Below are positions 1-8,221 of a stretch of DNA of 64,000 bases, one piece after another. Below the pieces are notes generated by a model. That model was given only the letters and a program-made list of their open reading frames with translations, was not told the DNA's origin and did no database searches. The stretch comes from Ideonella aquatica (GTDB lineage: Bacteria > Pseudomonadota > Gammaproteobacteria > Burkholderiales > Burkholderiaceae_C): assembly GCF_018069755.1 (NCBI RefSeq), contig NZ_JAGQDE010000012.1:62001-126000 (forward strand), given 5' to 3'. Both the position numbers and the translations under genes were made by a program. Position 1 is the first letter of the stretch; every line of letters starts with the position of its first letter.

Positions 1-1186
1 AGGGGTGCGAGATGCCCAGGCCTACCAGGTCGCCCACGCGTGGCGCTGCCTCGGCTGCGCTGGCGTCGAAGCGCAGGTAGGCGTGCTGGTCGTTCAGACG
101 GCTGATCTGCCAGTGCGCGGGCGCGGCCTGGGTGACGGCGTCGCCCACCCGGGCACGCCACAGCGGCAGCGGCAGGTCCATGTCGAAGGACACATCGCGC
201 TTGCCGCAGCCCAGCAGCGCCAGCCCCGGCTCGGGTACCGATTGCACCGCGGCCAGCACCTCCAGCGCCGGTTGCAGCGTGGCCGTCTGGCGCAGCCGCA
301 GGCCCAGACACTGCAGGTGGCGGTGGTAGTGCAACTGATCGTGCGTCAGGTAGCAGCCCGAGCGCAGCACGCCGCGCACCGGCACGCCCAGCTCAGGCTG
401 CAGCCGCGCCGACACCAGATCGAACACCGAGGAGCCGCCGGCGCTCAGGATCAGCGGCTCGTCGCCGCTGTCAAAGGCCTGCTCGGCCAGCAGCGCACGG
501 GCCAGCGCGTCCAGACGGTCCATCAGCGCGTTCACCGCCGGCACATCGATCGCGTCGTTGCAGGTGGCCAGCGCGCCCTCGTAGCACTCCAGGCCAGCCA
601 GGCGCAGCGCCGGGCTGGCGGCGATGCGCTGTCCCAGCGCCAGCGCCTCGTCATGGCCGCGCGTGCCGGTGCGCTGGCCGGCCAGGCCCAGCTCCAGCAG
701 CACGTCAAAGCGCCGCGCGGTGCCGCGCGCCGCCTGCCAGGCCTCGATCAGCGCCACCTGCGCGATTGAGTCCACCAGGAACCACAGGCGCAGCCCGGGG
801 TCGCGATCGAGCAGTCCAGACAGCGTGTCCAGCTCGGCCGCCTGCACCACCTGGTTGGCGATGATGATCCGCGGCATGCCGTGCCGCGCCGCCTGTGCCG
901 CCTGCCAGGCGGTGGCCACGCTCAGGCCCCAGGCGCCGGCCTCGCGCTGCAGCGCCCACAGCTCGGGCGACATGCTGGTCTTGCCATGCGGCGCCAGGCT
1001 CAGACCGCGCTCGGCGCAAAAGTCGCGCATCCAGGCCAGGTTGTGGCGCAGCGCGTCCTCGCGCAGCACCGCCAGCGGCAGCGCCAGGTCGCCGCGCAGC
1101 AGCTGCCAGCCCTGGGCGCCGATGGCCGACAGCGGCAGCGGCGGGTGCAGCGGCGGGAAGCCCTTGAAGTCGTGGTCGATCAGCAT
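1..1186 (-). CDS. D-threonine aldolase/D-serine deaminase-like PLP enzyme (C-terminus cut by window edge)
   Basis: The reverse strand is open from an ATG at 1186 to the window edge (about 395 codons, no stop reached). The protein starts MLIDHDFKGFPPLHPPLPLS and carries LAPHGKTSMSP, the PLP-lysine motif of the alanine-racemase-fold family that includes D-threonine aldolases, DSD1-type D-serine dehydratases and proteins annotated as amino acid deaminase. The last visible residues, GISHP, match the start of the C-terminal metal-binding HPC segment, so only a few dozen residues should be missing. A TACGAT box lies 8 bp before the ATG, which suggests a very short or absent leader. The substrate cannot be told from sequence; elimination or retro-aldol chemistry on a D-amino acid is inferred from the family. 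Confidence 0.75.
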   Translation of the reverse strand, partial: MLIDHDFKGFPPLHPPLPLSAIGAQGWQLLRGDLALPLAVLREDALRHNLAWMRDFCAERGLSLAPHGKTSMSPELWALQREAGAWGLSVATAWQAAQAARHGMPRIIIANQVVQAAELDTLSGLLDRDPGLRLWFLVDSIAQVALIEAWQAARGTARRFDVLLELGLAGQRTGTRGHDEALALGQRIAASPALRLAGLECYEGALATCNDAIDVPAVNALMDRLDALARALLAEQAFDSGDEPLILSAGGSSVFDLVSARLQPELGVPVRGVLRSGCYLTHDQLHYHRHLQCLGLRLRQTATLQPALEVLAAVQSVPEPGLALLGCGKRDVSFDMDLPLPLWRARVGDAVTQAAPAHWQISRLNDQHAYLRFDASAAEAAPRVGDLVGLGISHP

Positions 1187-1243
1187 CGCCCGATCGTAGC
1201 GGTGCGCGGGCGATGCATGGCCCCGGCAGACGGCCTCGGTGAA

Positions 1244-2149
1244 TCAGCCCGAGGCGTCGCCAGCCAGCGCCGTTGCGCGCAGCAGCGCCGTGTGCACGGC
1301 CGGCTGATCGGGCAGCAGATCGTGTGCCACCTGCAGCAGCGGCCGGGCCAGTGCCCCATCACCGCGCAGCAGCAGGGAACTGCCGCGGGCGAAGGCCTCC
1401 AGGGCGAAGGGGTCGGGCGACAGTGCCACCAGCCGGATATCGCTGCCCGGGCACAGCGCCGTGTGCACGCTGTGCGCCCAGCGCGTGCACAGCATGTCCC
1501 AGCGCGGCTCGCACATGCTGTCGGTGTGCAGCACCCGGCCATCGGCGGACACCAGTTGGCTGTGCAGCCCCAGCGCGCCGCTGTGCCGGACCAGACAGCC
1601 CTGCAGCACCCCGTCCAGGCCGAGCGATGCCGGTACCGGTTCGGCAGGCGCCAGTGGTGGGCCGGGACCGAACAGTGCCAGTCTCGGCTCGGCCTCGAGC
1701 ATCTGGTGCAGCAGCGCCGGCAGGCCCAGGCTGAGCCACTGCAGGCTGTCATCGCCAGTCCGGTTCAGGCAGGGCATCAGACCCAGCCGCAGGCCGACCG
1801 GGTCGGGGCGGTGGGGCGCCCGTGGGGCCTGTGGCAGGCCTTCGCGCACCTCCCCCAGGAAACGGTAACCGACGCCGCGCACACTGCGAATCCAGGGCTG
1901 CGCGGGGTCCTCCTCGAGCGCCGCGCGCAGCTTGAGCACCGCCTGCGGCAGCACGCCCGGTGTGGTCACGCGCCCGGCCCACACCCTGCTCAGGATCTCC
2001 TGGCGGGTGACCACGCGGTGGTGTTGCTCGACCAGCAGCCGCAGCAACTCGAAGAGCTTGGGACTGAGCGCGACGAGCTGCTGCCGCCGCCGCAGTTCAC
2101 GCTGCCACACATCCAGCTGAAAGGGTCCGAAATCGTACTGATGAGACAT
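1244..2149 (-). CDS. Short winged-helix (OmpR/CadC-type DNA-binding) regulator
   Basis: A 301-residue protein whose first ~100 residues are a Trans_reg_C winged helix: FGPFQLDVWQREL, then LVALSPKLFELLRLLVEQ, EILSRVWAGRV and the SVRGVGYRF wing. No receiver domain or membrane segment is visible. I chose the ATG at 2149 (MSHQYDFGPF), which aligns with the paralogue at 5337-7634. The longer frame from 2176 adds only low-complexity residues. The C-terminal part is colinear with that paralogue (LPCLNRTGDDSLQWL against LPCMNYTGDPALQWL; SPDPFALEAFARG against SPDPFVVEAFARA), but it ends where the paralogue begins its long helical repeat region. It is divergent from the beta-roll gene at 2301. Binding site and signal are unknown. 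Confidence 0.75.
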   Translation of the reverse strand: MSHQYDFGPFQLDVWQRELRRRQQLVALSPKLFELLRLLVEQHHRVVTRQEILSRVWAGRVTTPGVLPQAVLKLRAALEEDPAQPWIRSVRGVGYRFLGEVREGLPQAPRAPHRPDPVGLRLGLMPCLNRTGDDSLQWLSLGLPALLHQMLEAEPRLALFGPGPPLAPAEPVPASLGLDGVLQGCLVRHSGALGLHSQLVSADGRVLHTDSMCEPRWDMLCTRWAHSVHTALCPGSDIRLVALSPDPFALEAFARGSSLLLRGDGALARPLLQVAHDLLPDQPAVHTALLRATALAGDASG

Positions 2150-2300
2150 GCAGGCCGGAGCTTGAGCCGCCGGCACGGGCCGCAGCGGGCTGTCGCATCA
2201 ATGCTGATGGAGAAGTGAGCCAAAAGTGATGCTCGGCTGCAGCGGTCGCGGGCCCAAGTTCCTAACATTCGGACACATCCCGTTCACCAATGGAGTACCC

Positions 2301-3947
2301 ATGGCTGTCAGCCGATCGACCACCGACTACGACTTCAGATTCCGCACCCCGTTCGACATCGACGGCGATGCCCGCAATATCTGGCTCAGCAACGGCGACA
2401 ACACCTTCTCGATCACTGGCAGCGCGGTCTCGATCAGCGCCGGCACCGGCAACGACCGCATCGTTGTGGGCGACAGCGTGGACCAGGTGCAGCTGGGCGA
2501 GGGCAACAACCAACTGGAGGTGGGGGCCACCAGCCCCGATGGCGTGGTGCGGGTGAGGGTGCTGGGCGGTGGCCAGGGCGATGACCGCGTGCTCATCCAT
2601 GGTGATCTGGACAGCGCCAGCCTGGGCAACGGCCTGAACGATGTGGATGTCTCGGGCCACCTGGCCAGCCTCAGCACCGGGTCGGGCGACGACCGGGTGC
2701 GCGTGGGCGGCAACCTGGCCTCGGCCAGCCTGGGCGATGGTCGCAATGAAGTGTCCGTGGCCGGCAATCTGGCCAGCATCAGCACGGGCCATGGCGACGA
2801 TCTGGTGGTGGTCCGCGGCCACCTGGCCTCGGCATCGCTGGGCTTTGGCAACAACCGTGTGCAGGTGGACGGTGACCTGGCCAGCCTGTCGACCGGGCAT
2901 GGCAACGATCTGGTGAACGTCAAGGGCGATCTGGACTCGGCCTCGCTGGGCTTTGGCACCAACGACGTGACGGTGGGCGGCGATCTGGCCAGCATCTCGA
3001 CCGGTCATGACCAGGACACGGTGCGGGTGGAGGGGGATCTGGACAGCGCCAGCCTGGGCGCCGGGACCAACTTTCTGCGTGTGGGCGGCGACCTGGCCAG
3101 TGTCTCCACCGGCTGGGACCAGGACAAGATCATCGTGTTCGGCGACCTGCGCTCGGCCAGCGTGGGCGATGGCCGCAACTGCGTCGAGGTGGGCGGCGAC
3201 CTGGGCTCGTACTCGGGCGGCTCGGGCATCGACTCGCTGAATGTGCGCGGCGACGCCGGCTCGATCAGCTTCGGCTTTGGTGACAACGTGCTGCTGGTGG
3301 GCGGTGACGTGGGCAGCGTCTGCTTTGGTCACGACAACGACCGTGCCGTGGTCGATGGCAGCATCGGCTCGATCAACATGGGCTATGGCAACAACAGCCT
3401 GTACGTCGGCCAGAACATGGGCAACCTGTGCACCGGCGACGGCACGGATGTGGTCAGCGTGGCGCTCAACGTCAATGACGTGGTGCTCGCGGGCGGCAAC
3501 GACCTGATGTTCATCGGCGGCAGCGCCAATGCGCTGAACCTGGGCTCGGGCGACGACCAGCTGCAGGTCAATGGGGCCGTGCGCTCGCTGGAGACGGCCG
3601 ATGGCAATGATGTCGTGCTGCTGGGCCGCAATGCCGGCGTGGTCCATCTGGCGCAGGGCGATGACCAGATCACGCTGGGCAGCTTCGACAACGGCACGCT
3701 GGTCAATGGCAGCCTGGGCCATGACAGCCTGAGTCTGGTCGGCACGGCCGCCGATTACCGGGTCGACGCCCTGGCGCCCGACACCTGGCGCATCACCGAC
3801 GCGGCGGGTCGCCAGATGACGGCCTACTCGATCGAGGAGGTGCACTTCACGCCCGCGCTGGGCAGCGTGGCACTGGACCTGAGTTTCATCACCGACGTGC
3901 GCAGCTTCCCCTGCTTCACCGGCCTGAACCCGCCGCCGGTGCCCTGA
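2301..3947 (+). CDS. Beta-roll (RTX-related) 18-residue repeat protein
   Basis: A 548-residue protein. The start is taken at ATG 2301 (MAVSRSTTDYDF) because GGAG sits 5 bp upstream; the frame is open further upstream. Residues 22-460 are 24 consecutive 18-residue units of the form GDLxSxSxGxGxDxVxVx. The second half of each unit resembles the calcium-binding RTX nonapeptide GGxGxDxUx. Residues ~465-530 (ADYRVDALAPDTWRITDAAG, then IEEVHF) resemble the C-terminal domain that follows RTX repeats in type I secreted proteins. There is no N-terminal signal peptide, which fits type I secretion, but no secretion ABC/HlyD genes lie in the window. No catalytic domain is visible. Role unknown; an extracellular or surface structural protein is inferred. 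Confidence 0.8.
   Translation: MAVSRSTTDYDFRFRTPFDIDGDARNIWLSNGDNTFSITGSAVSISAGTGNDRIVVGDSVDQVQLGEGNNQLEVGATSPDGVVRVRVLGGGQGDDRVLIHGDLDSASLGNGLNDVDVSGHLASLSTGSGDDRVRVGGNLASASLGDGRNEVSVAGNLASISTGHGDDLVVVRGHLASASLGFGNNRVQVDGDLASLSTGHGNDLVNVKGDLDSASLGFGTNDVTVGGDLASISTGHDQDTVRVEGDLDSASLGAGTNFLRVGGDLASVSTGWDQDKIIVFGDLRSASVGDGRNCVEVGGDLGSYSGGSGIDSLNVRGDAGSISFGFGDNVLLVGGDVGSVCFGHDNDRAVVDGSIGSINMGYGNNSLYVGQNMGNLCTGDGTDVVSVALNVNDVVLAGGNDLMFIGGSANALNLGSGDDQLQVNGAVRSLETADGNDVVLLGRNAGVVHLAQGDDQITLGSFDNGTLVNGSLGHDSLSLVGTAADYRVDALAPDTWRITDAAGRQMTAYSIEEVHFTPALGSVALDLSFITDVRSFPCFTGLNPPPVP
2364..3680 (+). repeat. 24 tandem 54-bp units coding an 18-residue solenoid repeat
   Basis: The units run in frame from residue 22 to 460 of the beta-roll protein. 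All are 18 codons except the fourth, which carries seven extra residues. Units 1-20 alternate strictly: even units have Asp at the RTX-like calcium position (as in STGHGNDLV) and odd units have Asn (as in SLGFGTNDV). The flanking SxST versus SxSL also alternates in the core units 5-14, so the real period is 36 residues. Units 21-24 lose the alternation and all carry Asp. The DNA is diverged between units, so this is an old, selected repeat rather than a recent slippage product. Confidence 0.85.
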
Positions 3948-4015
3948 TCGTTCGCCATCGCCTGGCGGGCAGGTATGCTTGCGGCTCATATTGACTGATC
4001 TGCCAGGAGCCTGCC

Positions 4016-4468
4016 ATGCACGCTGTTCGACTGTGTCTCGCCGCCGCACTGCTGGGGGCCGTGGCGACCGCACCCGCCCGGGCCGAGAGCTTTGCTTCAT
4101 CGGCCTCGTCGGCGGGCTCGGCTTCGCTGGGCAGCAGTTCCGACTCGGTGCAGGGCTCGAGCAACTCGTCCAGCCGTCCTGCGCAGGTGGCCCAGGGCGA
4201 GTACCGCATCATGCAGATTGCCGAGGCGGGTGATGCCGCCGGTCGGCTGCGGGTGAGCCTGCAGGCGATCGATGGCCACCCGGCGCAGGACTTTGCGCTG
4301 CTGCTGCCGCCGGCTGCGGCGCAGGCCGGCCAGCTGGCGGTGGGTGGCGTGGTCAGCGCCACCGATCGGCCCTATGGCACCGAGCTGCGCAGTGCGGCCA
4401 CGCAGGCCGCCTTCTTCCTGGTGGTGGCCGACGACTGGCACGCCGAGTTGCAGACGCGCGCCCTCTGA
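4016..4468 (+). CDS. Exported hypothetical protein, Ser/Ala-rich N-terminal region
   Basis: A 150-residue protein with a clear signal peptide (MHAVRLCLAAALLGAVATAPARA, cleavage near residue 23) and AGGAG 8 bp before the ATG. Residues 24-55 are a low-complexity Ser/Ala/Gly linker. Residues ~60-150 form a folded-looking domain (EYRIMQIAEAGDAAGRLRVS, later TQAAFFLVVADDWHAELQ). I recognise no family. It lies 5 bp before the DUF2145 gene and is probably co-transcribed with it, so the two proteins likely work together in the periplasm or at the outer membrane. Confidence 0.7.
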   Translation: MHAVRLCLAAALLGAVATAPARAESFASSASSAGSASLGSSSDSVQGSSNSSSRPAQVAQGEYRIMQIAEAGDAAGRLRVSLQAIDGHPAQDFALLLPPAAAQAGQLAVGGVVSATDRPYGTELRSAATQAAFFLVVADDWHAELQTRAL

Positions 4469-4473
4469 GCCCC

Positions 4474-5355
4474 ATGCCTTGGCGCCGCGCGCTGGCGGCG
4501 GCGGCGCTGGCGCTGCTGTGTGCGTCTGCGGTGCAGGCGCGCTGGCCCGCCTGGTGCAGCCAGCCGCTGCAACCCAACGCCACCCAGCACGACCGCCTGC
4601 TGCGCTTCGGGGCGGTGCTGCGCGAGCGGCTGCGGCAGTCGGGGGCGTCGGCGGTGCTGGTCTCGCGCTCGGGCACCAACCTGCACTGGCTGGGCCAGCG
4701 CTATTCGCATGCCGGTGTCGCGCTGCGCGACAACCCGCTGGCGCCCTGGGCGGTGCGCCAGCTGTACTTCGCCTGCGAGGAACAGCGCTCGCGGGTGTTT
4801 GACCAGGGCCTGCCGGGCTTTGTGCTGGACTTTGCCGATCCCGAAGAAGGCTATGTGTCCCTGCTGCTGCTGCCTCCCGAGGCGGCTGCGGCGCTGGCGC
4901 GCACAGCGCTGGACGAGGCCGCTGCGCTGAGCGTGCTGGAGCCGCGCTACAACGCGGCCAGCTATCCCTTCGACCTGAGCGACCAGAACTGCAACCAGTG
5001 GCTGCTGGAGCTGATGGCCCGCGCCTGGGGCGCGCCGCCGGGCCGGGCCGGCGCCCAGGCCTGGCTGGCCGCTGCTGGCTACCAGCCCGCGCGGATCGAG
5101 ACCGGCGCGCTGCAGGGCCTGGCGCCCTTCATCCCCTGGGTGCGCAGCGCGGGTCAGCCGCGCGAGCCGCTGCAGCAGGGCCTGTGGCAGGTCAGCCTGC
5201 CCAGCTCGATCGAGGATTTCGTGCTGCAGCGCTACCCGCAGGCGCAACGCCTTGAGATCTGCCACAACGGTCGGCAGGTGGTGCTGCGCGAGAACGGGCC
5301 ATCGATCGCCGACGGCTGCCGGCCGGCACCTGGCGATCAGCTGACGCCGCTGTAG
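4474..5355 (+). CDS. DUF2145 family exported protein
   Basis: A 293-residue protein with an N-terminal signal peptide (RALAAAALALLCASAVQA). It matches my memory of DUF2145: LVSRSGTNLHWLGQRYSHAG, then VRQLYFACEEQRSRVFDQGL, SDQNCNQWLLELMARAWG and LPSSIEDFVLQ. The conserved Cys and His residues (YSHAG, DQNCNQW) recall a papain-like or NlpC-like catalytic arrangement, but that is inference. It follows the exported protein at 4016 and its last 19 bp overlap, tail to tail, the end of the regulator gene on the other strand (stop at 5337). Function unknown. Confidence 0.75.
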   Translation: MPWRRALAAAALALLCASAVQARWPAWCSQPLQPNATQHDRLLRFGAVLRERLRQSGASAVLVSRSGTNLHWLGQRYSHAGVALRDNPLAPWAVRQLYFACEEQRSRVFDQGLPGFVLDFADPEEGYVSLLLLPPEAAAALARTALDEAAALSVLEPRYNAASYPFDLSDQNCNQWLLELMARAWGAPPGRAGAQAWLAAAGYQPARIETGALQGLAPFIPWVRSAGQPREPLQQGLWQVSLPSSIEDFVLQRYPQAQRLEICHNGRQVVLRENGPSIADGCRPAPGDQLTPL

Positions 5356-7634
5356 GGCTCGAAGTGCAGCGCACTGAGCAGGCGCGGCAAGCGTGGCGCG
5401 CGCTGGCGGGCGTCGGGCCATGCGGCCAGCCAGGAGGCTTGTGCACCGGCCAGTTGCGCCCGGGCCTGCGCGTGCTGTTCGACGGCGCCTGAGATGTCGC
5501 CGTGCGCCTGCCGCAGGCGGGCCTGCAGCAGCCGGCCCAGGGGGTGCTGGTCGGCCCAGGGGCCCAGGCGCGAGAGCAGGTCCTGGGCCGGGTCCAGCCG
5601 GGCGTCCTCCAGATGCAGCCAGGCCAGGTCCAGCGCAGCCAGCGCTGGCTCATGGCCTCGATCGGGATGCCGGGACAGCTCGGCCAGGCAGGCCGCGGCC
5701 TCATCGCGGCGGTCGTCAGCCAGTGCGTCAGCGGCCGCCACATGCGCCAGCACGCCGCGCAGCTCGACATCGCGCGCCAGGCAGCGGTGGGCGCGCAAGG
5801 CGGCCTCCAGCGGCCGACGCAGTGTCTGCAGCCCGTGGCGCAGCGCCAACCGCAGCAGCGGCACGCTCCAGGCGCGCCAGACGGCAAAGCCGGGCCCGTT
5901 GGCAGCCTCGGCCTTGGCGTGGACCAGTGCCCAGGCCTGCTGGGCCGCGTCGACGTTGCCGCTGAGCAGGTGGACCATGCCCTGCACGCCGGCGCGGCCG
6001 CACTCGACCAGCGGATGCTGCAACTCGGGCTGCGCACCGTACAGCGCCAGCAGGCGCCGGGCGCGCGCCAGGTCCATGCGGTCCAACAGCGGGTAGGCGG
6101 CGGTGGTCAGCGCCGACCCCAGATAGGGCAGGAAGCCCTCGGTCTCGAGAGCGGCCATCGCCCGGTCGGCATGGTCCATGGCCGAGTCCAGGCAGCCCAT
6201 CAGGCCTTCGGCCTCGACCAGGCTCAGCTCGGTGTGGATGGCCGAGCGCACATGCGGCACGCGCCGCTGCCAGATGTCCATGGCCTCTTCCAGGCGCTGG
6301 CGGGCCAGGGCCAGCTGGCCGCCCAGCAGATCGAACATCGACGCCCCGGTCAGTGACTGACCCAAGCGCTTGAGGTTGCCGCAGCGCCGGCACTGGCGGA
6401 TGACCTCGTTGAACTCGAGCTCGGCCTCGGCCAGCTCACCGCTGCGGCCCTGCAGCACGGCGGCGTTCAGGCGCACCATCAGGGCCCAGTCCTGATCGCC
6501 CTGGCCCTGGCACTGGCTCAGTGCCAGCCGCAGTTGCTCGTGCACCCCGGCCGCCGCCCGGTCGCCGGCATGCTGGGTGTAGGCCAGGGCCAGGGCCAGG
6601 TGGGCTGGCGCCATCAGCGCTGGCCGGGCGCCCTGGCGCTGCAGCCAGGCCACCAGTTGCTCGCCGAACGGCACCGCCGACGGATCGTTCATCACGAACT
6701 TGGTGCGCAGCAGCTGCAGCTGCACGTCGGGCTGCTGCGGCTCCAGGTCGTGCACCACCTGCAGCAGCGGCCGGGCCTTGGCGTACTCGCCGCGCAGGAA
6801 CAGCTCGCAGGCGCGGGCAAAGGCCTCGACCACGAAGGGGTCGGGCGAGATCGTCGTCAGGGCCGTTCCCGAGCCTGAGGTGAGCAGCTCCTGGACCGAC
6901 TCCGCCCAGCGCATCGCCAGCGAGTGCCAGTGCGGGCCGCGCAGGCTGGTCACCGGCACCCGGCGGCCATCGCTGAAGACCAGATCGCCATGCAGCCACA
7001 ACAGGCCGGATTGGCGGGTCAGGCGACCTTGCACCACCACGTCCAGGCCCAGCTCACGCAGCGCGCGCAGTGCCAGGTCATCGGCGGGCGCGGGTTCCTG
7101 GGCCGCGCGGGCGTAGTCGGCCATGGTGGCGCTGCCGATCAGCGACAGGCGGGTGTCGGCCTCCAGCATCTGCGCGGCCAGCGCGGGCAGACCCAGGCAC
7201 AACCACTGCAGTGCCGGGTCGCCGGTGTAGTTCATGCACGGCAGCATGCCCACGCGCAGGCTGCCGCTGCGCGGAACCGGCGCGGCGCGCGGCGCCCGGG
7301 GTGCGCCGGCGGGGTCCAGTTCCTGCACCGGATGGACGAAGCGGTAGCCCACGCCGCGCGCGCTCTTGAACCACTCGGTCGGCGCACCACGCTCCAGCGC
7401 CCCGCGCAGCTTCAGCATGGCCTGCGGCAGCACGCCGGGCGAGGTCACCCGGCCTGCCCATACGCGCGCCAGGATCTCCTCGCGCGCCACCACGCGGTGG
7501 CGCTGTTCGACCAGCAGGTGCAGCAGGTCAAACAGGCGCGGCCCCAGCGCCACGGGCTGGCCGTCGTGGCGCAGTTCGCGCTGGGCGATGTCCAGTTCGA
7601 AGGGGCCGAAGGCGAAGCGCTGGACCGAGGGCAT
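5337..7634 (-). CDS. Winged-helix regulator with long helical-repeat C-terminal region
   Basis: A 765-residue protein. Residues 1-105 are a Trans_reg_C winged helix (FAFGPFELDIAQREL, LVEQRHRVVAREEILARVWA, KSARGVGYRF). Residues ~130-300 match the paralogue at 1244-2149. The rest is Ala/Leu/Arg-rich helical sequence resembling TPR arrays (for example ARRLLALYGAQPELQHPLVE), as in CadC- or MalT-like regulators that sense a ligand or partner through helical repeats. No transmembrane segment is visible, so it is probably cytoplasmic. Three 14-bp direct repeats sit just upstream of its start. The target is unknown; the neighbouring exported genes are the obvious candidates. Confidence 0.75.
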   Translation of the reverse strand: MPSVQRFAFGPFELDIAQRELRHDGQPVALGPRLFDLLHLLVEQRHRVVAREEILARVWAGRVTSPGVLPQAMLKLRGALERGAPTEWFKSARGVGYRFVHPVQELDPAGAPRAPRAAPVPRSGSLRVGMLPCMNYTGDPALQWLCLGLPALAAQMLEADTRLSLIGSATMADYARAAQEPAPADDLALRALRELGLDVVVQGRLTRQSGLLWLHGDLVFSDGRRVPVTSLRGPHWHSLAMRWAESVQELLTSGSGTALTTISPDPFVVEAFARACELFLRGEYAKARPLLQVVHDLEPQQPDVQLQLLRTKFVMNDPSAVPFGEQLVAWLQRQGARPALMAPAHLALALAYTQHAGDRAAAGVHEQLRLALSQCQGQGDQDWALMVRLNAAVLQGRSGELAEAELEFNEVIRQCRRCGNLKRLGQSLTGASMFDLLGGQLALARQRLEEAMDIWQRRVPHVRSAIHTELSLVEAEGLMGCLDSAMDHADRAMAALETEGFLPYLGSALTTAAYPLLDRMDLARARRLLALYGAQPELQHPLVECGRAGVQGMVHLLSGNVDAAQQAWALVHAKAEAANGPGFAVWRAWSVPLLRLALRHGLQTLRRPLEAALRAHRCLARDVELRGVLAHVAAADALADDRRDEAAACLAELSRHPDRGHEPALAALDLAWLHLEDARLDPAQDLLSRLGPWADQHPLGRLLQARLRQAHGDISGAVEQHAQARAQLAGAQASWLAAWPDARQRAPRLPRLLSALHFEPYSGVS

Positions 7635-7645
7635 CTGGGCGTGAT

Positions 7646-7687
7646 GGTGCGGGCGTGCTGGTGCGGGCGTGTTGGTGCGGGCGTGGG
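7646..7687. repeat. Three tandem 14-bp direct repeats upstream of the regulator gene
   Basis: Three adjacent copies of ggtgcgggcgtgNN begin 12 bp upstream of the regulator start at 7634. The copies differ only in the last two bases. They lie where the promoter or operator of the minus-strand gene should be. They may be binding sites for the regulator itself, or simple slippage repeats; the sequence alone does not decide. Confidence 0.55.
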
Positions 7688-7824
7688 TGATCGACTGTCC
7701 GGCTGGGCCACCGTGTCTGGTGTGCGGGCCCCAACTATCGCATCACCTGCACGCGGCTGGCGCTGCCTGGGTCAATTGGCTACGATGGTCTGCAGCACTT
7801 TCACCCAGCAGACAGGAGTCGGCC

Positions 7825-8208
7825 ATGAGACGCGTCACCGGCATCGGCGGCATTTTCTTCAAGGCCCGCGACCCGCAGGCCCTGGGGGCCTGGTACCGCA
7901 CCCACCTGGGTCTGGCGGTTGATGATTGGGGGGGCGTGGCGTTCCGCTGGGCGGACGACAGCCCCGCCGGCTCGGGCACGACGATCTGGACCCCCTTCAA
8001 GCATGACACGCGCTACTTCGAGCCGAGCACCGCGGCCTTCATGGTGAACTTCCGCGTCGAGGACCTGCAGGGTCTGCTGGCCGCCTTGCGCGCCGATGGC
8101 TGCGAGGTGATGGACAAGGTCGAGGAGTCCGAATACGGCAAGTTCGGATGGGTCATGGATCCGGAGGGCAACAAGGTCGAGCTGTGGCAGCCCCCACCGG
8201 GGCAGTGA
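7825..8208 (+). CDS. VOC family protein (glyoxalase/bleomycin-resistance fold)
   Basis: A 127-residue single-domain protein. The start at 7825 follows AGGAG. It begins RVTGIGGIFFKARDPQALGA, then WYRTHLGL, and ends KFGWVMDPEGNKVELWQPP, the beta-alpha-beta-beta-beta framework of vicinal-oxygen-chelate proteins, with the late Glu of the metal site in VELWQ. Substrate unknown. It is 13 bp from the 3' end of the convergent YafY-like regulator gene. VOC genes of this size are often neighbours of such regulators. Confidence 0.8.
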   Translation: MRRVTGIGGIFFKARDPQALGAWYRTHLGLAVDDWGGVAFRWADDSPAGSGTTIWTPFKHDTRYFEPSTAAFMVNFRVEDLQGLLAALRADGCEVMDKVEESEYGKFGWVMDPEGNKVELWQPPPGQ

Positions 8209-8221
8209 GGGTCAGGCCCCG

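Noticed and set aside
2301-3947. RTX toxin
   Set aside because: The repeats are RTX-like but there is no acyltransferase, pore-forming, lipase or protease domain and no type I secretion genes beside it.
2262-4100. A 612-codon open frame antisense to the beta-roll gene
   Set aside because: The sense frame has regular 18-residue repeats and a ribosome site. The antisense periodicity is only the shadow of that repeat.
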